A stretch of 62,700 nt of DNA from Desulfitobacterium sp038181555 (GCF_038181555.1 NZ_JBBWUA010000019.1:1-62700); one strand, 5' to 3'. Positions 26,052-35,025 are shown, counted from the stretch's first letter. Notes: a model not told the origin generated them from the sequence alone. Translations and numbers: made by a program.

Positions 26052-27810
26052 ATTTATTATATTCCTCCTGCTCTAAAAACGGCGATAAATCATCTATCGG
26101 TGGGGATACTAAGCTTCCATCAGGCATTCTCTTACTCATTACTTTAGGCTCAATTAATTGATTAGTATCCTGAATGACTTCACATAAGCCATAAGAATCC
26201 AAGGACATCAGCCAATTAATTCCTTCGTCGACATCCTTATGGCTGCTTATTCTTTTATAAGGAATACCGTATGCGGCAGTAATTTTATCAAAGGCCGGAA
26301 AGCTCAAACCACTTTCCTTTGTACATCCCGATAAAACACCTCCAAAAAAGTTCTTTTGGGTTTGCACAACGGCTTGATAGCCACTGTTATTAAAAACAAT
26401 AAACTTCACTGGTAAATTGTTGTGAACAATGGTTTGCAATTCCTGTATGTTCATTTGAAAGCTGCCGTCACCAGTTGCACATATAACGTTTCTTTTTGAT
26501 GCCATTGCTGCTCCAATTGCTGCAGGAATGTCATATCCCATAGTTCCGCAATTTACGTTTCCAAAAATACGCTGCCCTTTTTTCGTTATTCCCATTTGTA
26601 ATAGGGAAACACAAGCGCAGCTGTTTCCCACCACAATTATACTATCCTCAGTCAGCCTTTGCTGTAATTTACTTGCAAAATAATACGGATTAACAGCTTC
26701 GCTATTAAAGGCTTTTTCAGGCATAGGGCTAAATCTGATTTTTAAGCTATTACAGTAATCTATCCACTCAGTTTTTATCGGTAATGCATCTACTATCAAT
26801 TCATTTAAGGAAGAGATAATATCAACCAAATCAGCTTGAATAGGCATATCGATTTTTAATGTATTTTTTCTTAGTTCTTCCCCATCAATATCAACAATGA
26901 TTTTTTCGGCGTTTGGAGCAAAAAAAGAATAGTTAAATCCAGTTTGTTTAAATGACATTCTTGCTCCCAACGATAACATTAAATCGCAATTTTGAATAAT
27001 AAAATTACCTGCTCGTCCTCCAAATACCCCAAAATTACCATAATATAATGGGTGTGAACTAGGAAAAGCATCAGCTACACTCGTTGGACATAACACAGGT
27101 ATATTCAACTTTGAGACAAGCTCATGTATTTCAGGCAGAGAGCCTGATTGTCTTACAGCAGAACCTACTATGATTACAGGTGATTTCGCATTTTTAATTT
27201 TATTGCAAATAACACTGCAAATATCTTTATTAGACACAATTTCTTTTAATGGAGTGTACCCCGATAACAGCGTATCATCTACTAAAGAACCTTGGATATC
27301 AAGAGGCACATCGACCCAACAAGGCCCTTTGCGTCCTGTTGTGGCTTCAACAATAGCTCTTTCGAGATGATACTTAATAGATTGGGGGTCTTTTATCATC
27401 ACAGCATACTTAGTCATAGGCCTAACAGATTCAATAATGTTATATTCCTGTTCGCCAAACTGCCTCAGCTTAAGTCCTGTACTATCAACCGTTGTTTCGT
27501 ACCTTGTCTGTCCTGAAACAACTATCATCGGTATCGAATCCTGCCACGCACACAATACCCCTGTAAGCGCATTAGTTCCGCCAGGCCCGGTTGTAACACA
27601 TACACAAGCCATATTATTATTAATACGAGCATAGCCTTCCGCTGCAATAGCGCTTGCTTGCTCATGATGATTATATATGCACTCAATATCCTTATGCCGT
27701 CCAAAAGCATCATTAAGATGCATAGCTCCGCCGCCAACTACAGAAAAAACATTTGTTATGCCATTTTCAACTAATAAATTTGCTATATAGTCTGCTACTC
27801 TTATTTTCAC
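26032..27810 (-). CDS. Thiamine-diphosphate enzyme, acetolactate synthase-like (YerE candidate)
   Basis: 592 aa with the three-domain fold of ThDP enzymes: N-terminal PYR domain with the catalytic Glu in NHHEQASAIAAEGYAR (E51), a central domain, and a C-terminal PP domain with GDGSFQMNIQELQ and the NN end of the ThDP motif. The N-terminus FSVVGGGAMHLNDAFG marks the surface-polysaccharide branch rather than IlvB. It lies between rfbG and neuB. The best-known relative by context is YerE, which adds a two-carbon unit from pyruvate to CDP-3,6-dideoxy-4-ketohexose; I infer such a role here. Confidence 0.8.
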   Translation of the reverse strand: MKIRVADYIANLLVENGITNVFSVVGGGAMHLNDAFGRHKDIECIYNHHEQASAIAAEGYARINNNMACVCVTTGPGGTNALTGVLCAWQDSIPMIVVSGQTRYETTVDSTGLKLRQFGEQEYNIIESVRPMTKYAVMIKDPQSIKYHLERAIVEATTGRKGPCWVDVPLDIQGSLVDDTLLSGYTPLKEIVSNKDICSVICNKIKNAKSPVIIVGSAVRQSGSLPEIHELVSKLNIPVLCPTSVADAFPSSHPLYYGNFGVFGGRAGNFIIQNCDLMLSLGARMSFKQTGFNYSFFAPNAEKIIVDIDGEELRKNTLKIDMPIQADLVDIISSLNELIVDALPIKTEWIDYCNSLKIRFSPMPEKAFNSEAVNPYYFASKLQQRLTEDSIIVVGNSCACVSLLQMGITKKGQRIFGNVNCGTMGYDIPAAIGAAMASKRNVICATGDGSFQMNIQELQTIVHNNLPVKFIVFNNSGYQAVVQTQKNFFGGVLSGCTKESGLSFPAFDKITAAYGIPYKRISSHKDVDEGINWLMSLDSYGLCEVIQDTNQLIEPKVMSKRMPDGSLVSPPIDDLSPFLEQEEYNKYAKFKN

Positions 27811-27829
27811 GTCGCAGAACCCCCTCTAA

Positions 27830-28912
27830 TTACTTTTGCTGCTTTAATATCTGTTCGTATTCTTTGATCTGTTCCACAGTAAAGGAAAACATATCTCCTG
27901 GCGAACCGGCATAATACCTTTTGTACCATGCAACTGTCCTCTTGATGGCCTCGCGGCAAGAAAAAACCGGCCACCAATTGAGATATGCCTCGGCCTTGCT
28001 AATATCCAGCTTTAGCAAAGTAGCTTCATGCGGCTGCTGGAGACTTTCTTTTTCTGTTTTTCCCGCTCCCCACTCAGCAATTGTCAGGTTGAGAAATTCC
28101 TCTACAGATATAACATCTGTATCCCTAGGGCCGAAATTCCATGCGCCGCTATACTTTTTCGGCTCAGCTAAAAGTAGCGCACCCAGCATTAGATAACCAG
28201 ACAATGGTTCCAGCACATGTTGCCAAGGACGGATTGCCCGCGGGTTTCTGATCCGAATAGGTCGGTTGTCTACAACTGATCGGACAAAATCAGGCAACAA
28301 GCGATCAACCGCCCAATCACCGCCACCGATAACATTCCCTGCCCTTACTGAAGCCAAGCCTATCCCGCGGTTCATTAAAAAACTATTGCGATAGGCGGAC
28401 ACGACAAGCTCAGCACAGCCCTTACTGGCACTATAGGGGTCAAAGCCACCGAGGGGATCTGTTTCACGATAGCCGTAAGCCCACTCCCGGTTTTCATAAC
28501 ATTTGTCTGTCGTAATTACCACAATAGATTTGATCGTCTCGGTATTCCTAGCTGCTTCCAGTACATTAACGGTCCCCATTACATTGGTTTCGAAGGTTTC
28601 CTTCGGCTGTAGGTATGAATAACGCACCAAGGGTTGGGCAGCTAAGTGAAAGACGATATCCGGCTTATATGTATTAAATACTGCCATTAAATCCGCCTCA
28701 TCACTAATATCGGCTTCGATACTAATTATGTGCCTGTCTAAATTGCAAATAGAAAACATCGCCGGTTCTGTGGGAGGCCGCAAAGCATACCCAACGACCT
28801 TTGCTCCTAGGGTATGAAGCCATAGAGATAGCCAAGAACCTTTGAACCCACTGCTGCCTGTCACTAGTACCGTCTGCCCGTAATAGGCTTTCTTAAGCAA
28901 TTCAAAACTCAA
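27830..28912 (-). CDS. rfbG: CDP-glucose 4,6-dehydratase
   Basis: Converts CDP-glucose to CDP-4-keto-6-deoxyglucose. Extended SDR of 360 aa: GSSGFKGSWLSLWL at the N-terminus (the GFKGSW motif is characteristic of RfbG), HLAAQPLVRYSY, VVITTDKCYENREWAYGY and the YSASKGCAE catalytic YxxxK. It abuts rfbF with no gap (rfbF stop at 28913), so the first two steps of the CDP-sugar path are co-translated. Confidence 0.95.
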   Translation of the reverse strand: MSFELLKKAYYGQTVLVTGSSGFKGSWLSLWLHTLGAKVVGYALRPPTEPAMFSICNLDRHIISIEADISDEADLMAVFNTYKPDIVFHLAAQPLVRYSYLQPKETFETNVMGTVNVLEAARNTETIKSIVVITTDKCYENREWAYGYRETDPLGGFDPYSASKGCAELVVSAYRNSFLMNRGIGLASVRAGNVIGGGDWAVDRLLPDFVRSVVDNRPIRIRNPRAIRPWQHVLEPLSGYLMLGALLLAEPKKYSGAWNFGPRDTDVISVEEFLNLTIAEWGAGKTEKESLQQPHEATLLKLDISKAEAYLNWWPVFSCREAIKRTVAWYKRYYAGSPGDMFSFTVEQIKEYEQILKQQK

Positions 28913-29692
28913 TTAAAACCATACCTTCCAGGGAGCCTGACCGCTCGCCCAAAAATTTTCTAAAATATACTTGTCTCGTTGTGTATCCATACATCGCCAA
29001 AAGCCGCTATGATGGTAGGCCATAATTTGTCCAGACTCCGCCAAGTGTCTAAGTGGACTGTCTTCGAAGGCAGTTTGATCACCTTCGATATAATCAAAAA
29101 TTCCTGGCTCTAAGACAAAGAACCCTCCATTAATCCATGCGTCCAAGGTTTTAGGCTTTTCTATGAATTCTAGAACACTAGCATCATCATTAAGACCTAA
29201 AACCCCATATCTCCCGCTGGGCTGAACAGCAGTTACAGTGGCAAGCTTTCCGTGGGATTTATGAAAGGAAATCAGCTCTTCAATATTGATATCGGCGACC
29301 CCGTCACCGTAGGTGAGCATGAATGTCTCATCACCAATGTATTTTCTAATTCGCTTAATACGACCGCCGGTTAAGGTATCTAAGCCAGTATTGGCAAGGG
29401 TAACCTTCCAAGGTTCCACTTCCTCGCTGGAATGAGTAGTTATGCTATTGCTTACTAAATCAATAGTAACATCAGAACCATATAAAAAATAATTAGAAAA
29501 GTACTCCTTAATCATATTCCCTTTATAACCTAAACAGATAACAAAATCATTAAAACCATAGTGGGAATATAATTTCATGATATGCCATAAAATAGGGCGT
29601 TCCCCTATTTCTATCATCGGCTTTGGTCTCAGATGGGATTCCTCACTAATACGAGTCCCATAACCGCCAGCGAGAATAACAACCTTCATCAT
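28913..29692 (-). CDS. rfbF: Glucose-1-phosphate cytidylyltransferase
   Basis: Makes CDP-glucose from CTP and glucose-1-phosphate. The 259-aa protein has the nucleotidyltransferase start VVILAGGYGTRISEESHLRP (RfbF uses GGYGTR-SEE), KPMIEIGERPILWHIM, YGDGVADI and the C-terminal FWRCMDTQRDK. It opens the CDP-deoxysugar set; it lies 83 bases downstream of the large glycosyltransferase gene, with no promoter or terminator that I can recognise in that gap. Confidence 0.96.
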   Translation of the reverse strand: MMKVVILAGGYGTRISEESHLRPKPMIEIGERPILWHIMKLYSHYGFNDFVICLGYKGNMIKEYFSNYFLYGSDVTIDLVSNSITTHSSEEVEPWKVTLANTGLDTLTGGRIKRIRKYIGDETFMLTYGDGVADINIEELISFHKSHGKLATVTAVQPSGRYGVLGLNDDASVLEFIEKPKTLDAWINGGFFVLEPGIFDYIEGDQTAFEDSPLRHLAESGQIMAYHHSGFWRCMDTQRDKYILENFWASGQAPWKVWF

Positions 29693-29775
29693 TGGTCTCC
29701 TATCTATGAAGTAAATTACATTGTCAACTGTTCTGAACCAGCAGACATCAACTATAATCCCAGTAGCCTTTGCCT

Positions 29776-31701
29776 TTAATGAAGCAATTCATCCTTCGCA
29801 ATCTCATCTCGCAATATTTCCTCAACCCGCACCTTCATGCTACTACCTACAACAAGCTTGTCATAATTCCAGCGCAAAAACTCATAGATATCGTTAAATC
29901 GATAACCTGCCTCATACTCTTTAATAAACGCCTCGGTGGCGGCAACCGGGTTATTCAGACGGTGCAAGCAGTAGCCCTGGTTATAATACAAACCTAGGTG
30001 CACTGGTATACCTGCACCGATAGCTCGTTGCACAATATAGTTATAATAGTTCAACGCGGTCTGATAATACCCTTCCTGAATAAACAGACTACCTAAGGCA
30101 GCAGCCATTCCGTCCGGGAACCGGTCAGCTAGATTAAGCAGTTTCTGCCTAGCGACATCATCAGCCCAGAAGATAAAGGTACGTACCAAACTTAGATAGG
30201 CTGGTTTATCTTCTTCGAAAAAAAACATGATGTTGCCATGATAGGCATTGAGGATTTTAGCATAGGCAGAAGGTAAATGTTCTGCGGCTTGAAGAAGATA
30301 CGCTTCGTTGCCGCTCAAGGCCGCTGCAGTTGCCGAGGCCAGCGCCAACCGTTCATCTTCATCCCGAACATAGCAGTCCAGCAATGCAGCAAAGGCTTTG
30401 TCATAATGCCCATTAGCTACCAGCATTTGCATAACCACATAGTCCTCTTTCGGGTACTTTTTCTCCCGCAAACTTGTATAGTAAGCCAGAACCTTGGGCA
30501 ATGGGTGGTTGACTAGCCCAGTAGCCAAAAAGTCCAGATCGGCTTCATTTTCCACATCAAACAAGGTATTTAAAAAACTGATAATATCCGAAAGCGACTG
30601 TGACCTAATCAGCCTGAGCAGACGATCAAAGGCAGTTGCCTCGTACTTGTCTAGTTTTAGGGATACCAGATAATAGTCAACTGCCGCACCGTAGTTGTTG
30701 CGAAATTCACTGATAACCCCCATCATATTGTACAGGTTGCCGAGATTAACCGCTAGGGGATTTACTTCAATATCCTCATAGTTTTCATGTAATTGCAAAG
30801 CCCGCCTCAGCTCAAAAAAGGCAGCGTCATATCGTTTATCATCGTACAGAAACTTGGCTTTATAAAAATAAAACAAAGGATGCTGCGGGAACTTATCTAT
30901 GGCAATCTCTATTTCCTCCATAATCTCTCTTACCGGATAATGAAGATTCATCATAGCATCAATTAAGATATTATTCACCCTGACATTGAGGTTGGTCAGC
31001 TTGGCACCGCTGTCCATGAATAAACGGATATAGGTGATTACCTTGTCCCAATCAGACAAGGTAAAGTAAGTGTCCGCGATGTAATAATAATATTCCGGTT
31101 TAGATGCGGTATTACCGTCCAACTGTCGGAGCAAAAGCTCTAGGTTTCTGCAGGCCTTATCATTTTTAACACCTGTTGAATAACCGGTATGATGGATGAT
31201 CAACTCCCGCCGATCTGCCAGATGTGCCTGCAGGTTAGCCCCCTTGCGATTGTAATACAGTGCTTCATGGATCGGATTGAGATAGCGGAGCAGTTTGTCG
31301 TTTTTAAATATTCGCACATGGACAATTTCATTGATGATTTTACCGCTGGTTTCATCAATGTTGAGCATGCGGCAGGCTACGGCTCCATAAGCCTTGTCCA
31401 GTTTTTCTAAATAAGCCCGCAAATTAACTCCGGTACCGTCCGCAAAATATTCATCGGCATCCAAAAATATAATCCAGTCACCTTTGGCCTTGGAAATTGC
31501 ATAGTTTTTTGCCGCAGCAAAATCATCTATCCAGTCAAAGTGAAAAACCTGCGCTTCCAAATCTTTGGCAATCGCTACAGTTTGATCCGTCGAGCCGGTG
31601 TCCACGACAATAATCTCATCTACCGCCTCGCGGTAGCTCTCGATACAACGGGCGATTACCCTCTCTTCATTTTTCGCAATCATGCAGGCCGAAATCTTCA
31701 T
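29776..31701 (-). CDS. GT2 glycosyltransferase with TPR-like repeats
   Basis: 641 aa. Residues 1-230 are a GT2 domain (SACMIAKNEERVIARCIESY, IIVVDTGSTDQTVAIA, the DADEYF metal-binding DxD, and HEALYYN). Residues about 235-620 are helical TPR-like repeats (for example NLGNLYNMMGVISEF, YNQGYCLHRLNNPVAA). This architecture occurs in protein O- and S-glycosyltransferases and is frequent next to flagellin genes, so it is the best candidate for attaching the first sugar to flagellin. It follows flagellin after a terminator-like hairpin. Confidence 0.82.
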   Translation of the reverse strand: MKISACMIAKNEERVIARCIESYREAVDEIIVVDTGSTDQTVAIAKDLEAQVFHFDWIDDFAAAKNYAISKAKGDWIIFLDADEYFADGTGVNLRAYLEKLDKAYGAVACRMLNIDETSGKIINEIVHVRIFKNDKLLRYLNPIHEALYYNRKGANLQAHLADRRELIIHHTGYSTGVKNDKACRNLELLLRQLDGNTASKPEYYYYIADTYFTLSDWDKVITYIRLFMDSGAKLTNLNVRVNNILIDAMMNLHYPVREIMEEIEIAIDKFPQHPLFYFYKAKFLYDDKRYDAAFFELRRALQLHENYEDIEVNPLAVNLGNLYNMMGVISEFRNNYGAAVDYYLVSLKLDKYEATAFDRLLRLIRSQSLSDIISFLNTLFDVENEADLDFLATGLVNHPLPKVLAYYTSLREKKYPKEDYVVMQMLVANGHYDKAFAALLDCYVRDEDERLALASATAAALSGNEAYLLQAAEHLPSAYAKILNAYHGNIMFFFEEDKPAYLSLVRTFIFWADDVARQKLLNLADRFPDGMAAALGSLFIQEGYYQTALNYYNYIVQRAIGAGIPVHLGLYYNQGYCLHRLNNPVAATEAFIKEYEAGYRFNDIYEFLRWNYDKLVVGSSMKVRVEEILRDEIAKDELLH

Positions 31702-31755
31702 TATCTGTCCTCACTTAATTACACAACTTTTATACTCTTTATACTCTTTTATAAC

Positions 31756-31784
31756 AGAGGCCAGAGTGATACACTCTGGCCTCT
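31756..31784 (-). terminator. Hairpin terminator after flagellin
   Basis: A perfect 13-bp stem (AGAGGCCAGAGTG and CACTCTGGCCTCT) with a 3-base loop lies 20 bases after the flagellin stop. On the minus strand it is followed by GTTATAAAAG, a poor T tract, so some read-through into the glycosyltransferase and glycan genes is plausible. Confidence 0.65.
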
Positions 31785-31803
31785 ATGCTTAGTAAACTTT
31801 GGA

Positions 31804-32967
31804 TTACTGGAGAAGTTGTAGCACACCTTGAGGTTGTTGGTTGGCTTGTGCAAGCATAGCTTGAGCTGCTTGGGAAAGAATGTTGTTCTTTTGGAAATTC
31901 ATCATTTCTTTCGCCATATCTACATCACGAACTCGTGATTCAGCTGCAGTGAGGTTTTCGCTGGAAGTGCCCAAGTTATTGATGGTGTGTTCTAAACGGT
32001 TTTGAACTGCACCCAACTTGGAGCGTTCTGCTGATACCCGTTCAATGGCATCGTTAATTGTCGTAACTGCGGCAGTCGCTTTGAAGTAGGTATCTACTTC
32101 CAGTGACTTCCCAGCACTATTGCGGACCCCAATATCCTCGGCTTTCATTGAATTAATGCCTACTAGGATACTTTGACCACTATTAGCACCGATTTGCATA
32201 CTGAAGGAGTCACCAAGAGCGGTTTCTGCAGTAACAGCTGCTTTTACGCTGATAGTTACGCTTTCACCGACAGCCAGACTGTCTAATGATCCTGAAGCAA
32301 ATGTGATTGTTTGGCCTTGGAAGGTTATTGATTGGCCACCAGTCACATACACCGCCGAAACGCTTGAATCAGCAGTATCAATACTAAAATGTCCGGCAGC
32401 AGCTGTACCTGAAACTAAGGTACGGGTTATGACTACGGCACCACCATTAGTAATGCCCTCAGCGGTAGCATTCATGGAAACAGTAATAGAAGCTCGAGTG
32501 TTAAGTTCAAGGTTTACTTTAGCTTTTTCAGCTTCCACAAGGCCTTTTTTGCTTCCATCAATCAATTTTTGGGTATTGAACTCAGTTGTATTAGCAATTC
32601 GATCGATTTCATCAGTTAGCTGGTTGATTTCTTTTTGGATTTCTCCACGGTCTGTAGTGGAGTTAGTATCGTTGGAAGCTTGAACAGCAAGTTCACGCAT
32701 ACGTTGGAGAATGCTGTGAGTTTCATTCAATGCACCTTCAGCAGTTTGGATCATGGAGATGGAGTCTTGAGCATTACGTCCAGCTTGGTCAAGACCACGG
32801 ATCTGACCGCGCATTTTTTCGGAGATTGCTAGACCTGCAGCATCATCACCCGCACGGTTAATACGAAGACCTGAAGAAAGCTTTTCTAAGGATTTGGAAT
32901 TATTGGCATTGTTTGTGGTTAATTGACGATGGGTATTAATGGCTGACATATTGTGGTTAATAATCAT
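31804..32967 (-). CDS. fliC: Flagellin
   Basis: Filament subunit, exported by the flagellar apparatus. The D0/D1 N-terminus (MIINHNMSAINTHRQL, then SSGLRINRAGDDAAGLAISE) and C-terminus (AESRVRDVDMAKEMMNFQK ... QANQQPQGVLQLLQ) are canonical. A short Ser/Thr/Ala-rich variable region (about 175-270) is the surface-exposed part and a likely place for O-glycans. I start at the ATG at 32967 behind AAGGAGG (387 aa); the frame to 33015 runs into the leader. A sigma-28-like promoter and a CsrA-type hairpin precede it. Confidence 0.97.
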   Translation of the reverse strand: MIINHNMSAINTHRQLTTNNANNSKSLEKLSSGLRINRAGDDAAGLAISEKMRGQIRGLDQAGRNAQDSISMIQTAEGALNETHSILQRMRELAVQASNDTNSTTDRGEIQKEINQLTDEIDRIANTTEFNTQKLIDGSKKGLVEAEKAKVNLELNTRASITVSMNATAEGITNGGAVVITRTLVSGTAAAGHFSIDTADSSVSAVYVTGGQSITFQGQTITFASGSLDSLAVGESVTISVKAAVTAETALGDSFSMQIGANSGQSILVGINSMKAEDIGVRNSAGKSLEVDTYFKATAAVTTINDAIERVSAERSKLGAVQNRLEHTINNLGTSSENLTAAESRVRDVDMAKEMMNFQKNNILSQAAQAMLAQANQQPQGVLQLLQ

Positions 32968-32976
32968 GGTTATTTT

Positions 32977-33010
32977 CCTCCTTGATTTTGATGCCGGGCA
33001 TCCTTGCCCG
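32977..33010 (-). promoter_or_regulatory. Candidate CsrA-binding sites in the flagellin leader
   Basis: Minus strand: a 6-bp stem-loop CGGGCA-AGGA-TGCCCG at 33010-32995 presents AGGA in a 4-base loop, the ideal CsrA target. The ribosome site AAGGAGG at 32983-32977 supplies a second GGA. The same two-site layout (upstream hairpin plus Shine-Dalgarno) controls hag in Bacillus subtilis. csrA and fliW are encoded 0.8-1.5 kb upstream. Confidence 0.7.
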
Positions 33011-33033
33011 TGCATTTTATTTGCAGAATGCAG

Positions 33034-33067
33034 GCATTCCCACCTTCCGGCCGGTTAGGGGGAATGC
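33034..33067 (-). promoter_or_regulatory. Large hairpin in the flagellin 5' leader
   Basis: An 8-bp outer stem (GCATTCCC and GGGAATGC) encloses further pairing (CCT/AGG) and a self-complementary CCGGCCGG. It lies between the candidate sigma-28 promoter and the CsrA-type hairpin. It may stabilise the abundant flagellin mRNA; no T run follows. Confidence 0.55.
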
Positions 33068-33088
33068 TTTACACTCTTGCTTACTCTA

Positions 33089-33117
33089 TGTATCGCTTTT
33101 AACTTGGGTTTTCTTGA
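33089..33117 (-). promoter_or_regulatory. Sigma-28-like promoter of flagellin
   Basis: Minus strand: TCAAG at 33117-33113, 16 bases, then GCGATACA ending at 33089. Each box deviates from TAAAG and CCGATATA, but spacing and surroundings (CCTCAAG) match the stronger fliD promoter. It predicts a leader of about 115 bases. Confidence 0.55.
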
Positions 33118-33250
33118 GGGGATAAAACGCGAAAAAAAGGTTGATATTCTCTAGTTATTTCTGTCTTTCTCCTTTTTGCTCTACATTTCATCTTTTTTAT
33201 AAATATTTAGCACGCATCCAATTATAAGATATAGATTATCAAGGGTGGTG

Positions 33251-33664
33251 TCACACTCTTTTATCCAAGAGTATGCCGACATAGTCCTGTATGGCTGCTA
33301 GGGTATCCAATAATTCACGGGGCGGGAATTCCTTGATGACCTGATGATTGCTCTTGTTAACGAATTTAACCATCATTCGATCAGTACCCTCATGAATTTC
33401 AAACTCTAGATCCGCATCGATAGTAGACATGAATTTGTTTAAATGCTCTGTCAGATTAGTCAAATCCTCACGGGTAAGCTCTTCTTTGCCCTTTTCCTCG
33501 GACTGAGCTTGGTTATTACCTTTTTCCGATTTATTGGCAGGCACCGGTTTATGCAATGCCAAGGTTTCGATACTCAATGAAGAACTTACGCTCGGAGTAC
33601 TTTGATTTGATGTGTGACTATTGCCATTCGTCTGAACAGCAGGTTTGACCACAGCAATTTCCAT
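33251..33664 (-). CDS. flaG: FlaG family flagellar protein (copy 2)
   Basis: 137 aa. A Ser/Thr/Asn/Lys-rich, probably disordered N-terminal half is followed by the FlaG core (LNKFMSTIDADLEFEIHEG, then MVKFVNKSNHQVIKEFPPRELLD and a final helix). It shares the core layout of the 11168 copy but is clearly divergent. It has its own sigma-28-type promoter and lies directly upstream of flagellin. A role in filament length control is inferred from the family. Confidence 0.88.
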   Translation of the reverse strand: MEIAVVKPAVQTNGNSHTSNQSTPSVSSSLSIETLALHKPVPANKSEKGNNQAQSEEKGKEELTREDLTNLTEHLNKFMSTIDADLEFEIHEGTDRMMVKFVNKSNHQVIKEFPPRELLDTLAAIQDYVGILLDKRV

Positions 33665-33713
33665 ACTTTTTTCACCCTCTTACATATCTTCTAGAAAATA
33701 TACATACATAGTG

Positions 33714-33742
33714 TATATCGGACAAAAAGCAAATAGCCTTTA
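33714..33742 (-). promoter_or_regulatory. Sigma-28-type promoter of the second flaG
   Basis: Minus strand: TAAAG at 33742-33738, a 16-base spacer, then CCGATATA at 33721-33714. Both boxes match the sigma-28/SigD consensus well. It overlaps the region just after the csrA stop, and starts transcription about 45 bases before the flaG ATG. Confidence 0.75.
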
Positions 33743-33750
33743 GTAGAAAT

Positions 33751-33987
33751 TTACTTATTTAACTTTAAGTCGTTAAGCATTGCTAAATCAAATGCTTCAG
33801 CTGGGACAACTGCGGCTTTTTCATTTTCAGCGACTATGGCATCATATATTTCTCCCCGATATATCTTAACCTCATTAGGAGCCTCGATTGTGAGACGAAC
33901 ACTATCTCCTTTGACGCTGACAACAGTAACGACAATGTTATCGCCGATCACGATGCGTTCCCCAACTTTGCGGGTCAAGGCAAGCAT
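33751..33987 (-). CDS. csrA: Translational regulator CsrA
   Basis: RNA-binding dimer that represses flagellin translation until FliW removes it. 78 aa from the ATG at 33987: MLALTRKVGERIVIGDNI, then VRLTIEAPNEVKIYRGEIYDAI, including the conserved R (after EV-IYR) used in GGA recognition. The longer frame lies inside fliW and is rejected. One base separates it from the fliW stop, as in B. subtilis. The C-terminal 20 residues are longer than in E. coli CsrA, typical for Firmicutes. Confidence 0.97.
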   Translation of the reverse strand: MLALTRKVGERIVIGDNIVVTVVSVKGDSVRLTIEAPNEVKIYRGEIYDAIVAENEKAAVVPAEAFDLAMLNDLKLNK

Positions 33988-33988
33988 A

Positions 33989-34447
33989 TTAAACGCCTCC
34001 TTCAGATGCTTCTGGAGAAGCCGCATCGGCAAAAAGCCTGTGACGGATCGCATACTCCGGTTTGTCCAGAATAACCTGTCTGGCGATGCCCTTGCTTTCA
34101 TTCACTACGATAGGAGCTAAGAGATTAACAGACATATCCTTAATGTTCTCGCGAACTGTAGCGATGACGAATACTTGGGGAGGGTTTTCCTCCGAAACCC
34201 CTAGTTCCTCTGTTACTTTTTCTTCAAGAGAAAATTCGTAGTCCTGAATAAATGCAAAGGGATTTACCAGCAAAAAGCTCAGGTTAGCTTCCATGGTCGA
34301 TTGGAGAAAGGAAAACGGGCTTTCAGGTTCATGTGGCAAATGCACAAAGGCTTTCTCGTTGAGAAAGCCGGGAATTCCTTCCGGAAAATGAATTATTTGC
34401 TTTTCGCTGACTTCGAGGGTGCCAAACCGCGTGGTATCTATTTTCAT
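33989..34447 (-). CDS. fliW: Flagellar assembly factor FliW
   Basis: Binds either flagellin or CsrA and thereby links free flagellin to flagellin translation. The 152-aa protein begins with the family pattern TRFGTLEVSEKQIIHFPEGIPGF and has FSLEEKVTEELG and a C-terminal NLLAPIVVNESKGIARQVI block. It sits between the YviE-like gene and csrA. Confidence 0.96.
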   Translation of the reverse strand: MKIDTTRFGTLEVSEKQIIHFPEGIPGFLNEKAFVHLPHEPESPFSFLQSTMEANLSFLLVNPFAFIQDYEFSLEEKVTEELGVSEENPPQVFVIATVRENIKDMSVNLLAPIVVNESKGIARQVILDKPEYAIRHRLFADAASPEASEGGV

Positions 34448-34467
34448 ATTCTCTGCCTCCTTGGCTA

Positions 34468-35025
34468 CTATACCTTCACATCCACTACAGATATTTTTAC
34501 ATCAGGATACTGAGTCACCCTAAAGTCAACATCCCCGCGCTGATAATTGGCGTCGATGGTGCCTTTTTGTGGACTGTAGTTAACTTTGCCAGGAATCACG
34601 GTAATCTGCGCCGGATTTGCTTGGTAGTGGATGTCCGGGGGTGCTATCGGTTCAAAGCTTAGCTCACCTTTAGGGTCGAACCTAGATTGGAAGGCTAATT
34701 CAGCAAAAGCATTAGCGGGGTTGGTAATCTGAGCCAAACGATTCCCCTCGGCAACCGTCGCCGCAATTGCGTCCAAAGCCGCTTGCCTTCCTTGGGCAGC
34801 AAATTCTCTGGATAAGGTTGATCTGGTTTTGAGACCGATGGAATCATAATATTCCGTATTATCAATGGTGAGTTCCCCCTGTGGTTGGCGAATTTCCAAC
34901 CTTGGCGGGATTGTTTCCATTTCAACCTTAGGCAAAGTAGTTTTTCGATTCACTTGAGCGTTAATCGTATTATATTCAAGACGAATCGGATAAGACTGAA
35001 TGTTAAGCTGGAGCATTGACAACAC
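34468..35025 (-). CDS. YviE-like protein (DUF6470)
   Basis: 185 aa, with the family start QLNIQSYPIRLEYNT and a repeated motif of IPPRLEIRQPQGELTIDN type, then a C-terminal segment PAQITVIPGKVNY and strand-rich tail. The position between flgL and fliW is exactly that of yviE in Bacillus. The function is not established. It has no signal peptide or membrane segment. The stop of flgL lies three bases upstream. Confidence 0.8.
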   Translation of the reverse strand: MLSMLQLNIQSYPIRLEYNTINAQVNRKTTLPKVEMETIPPRLEIRQPQGELTIDNTEYYDSIGLKTRSTLSREFAAQGRQAALDAIAATVAEGNRLAQITNPANAFAELAFQSRFDPKGELSFEPIAPPDIHYQANPAQITVIPGKVNYSPQKGTIDANYQRGDVDFRVTQYPDVKISVVDVKV

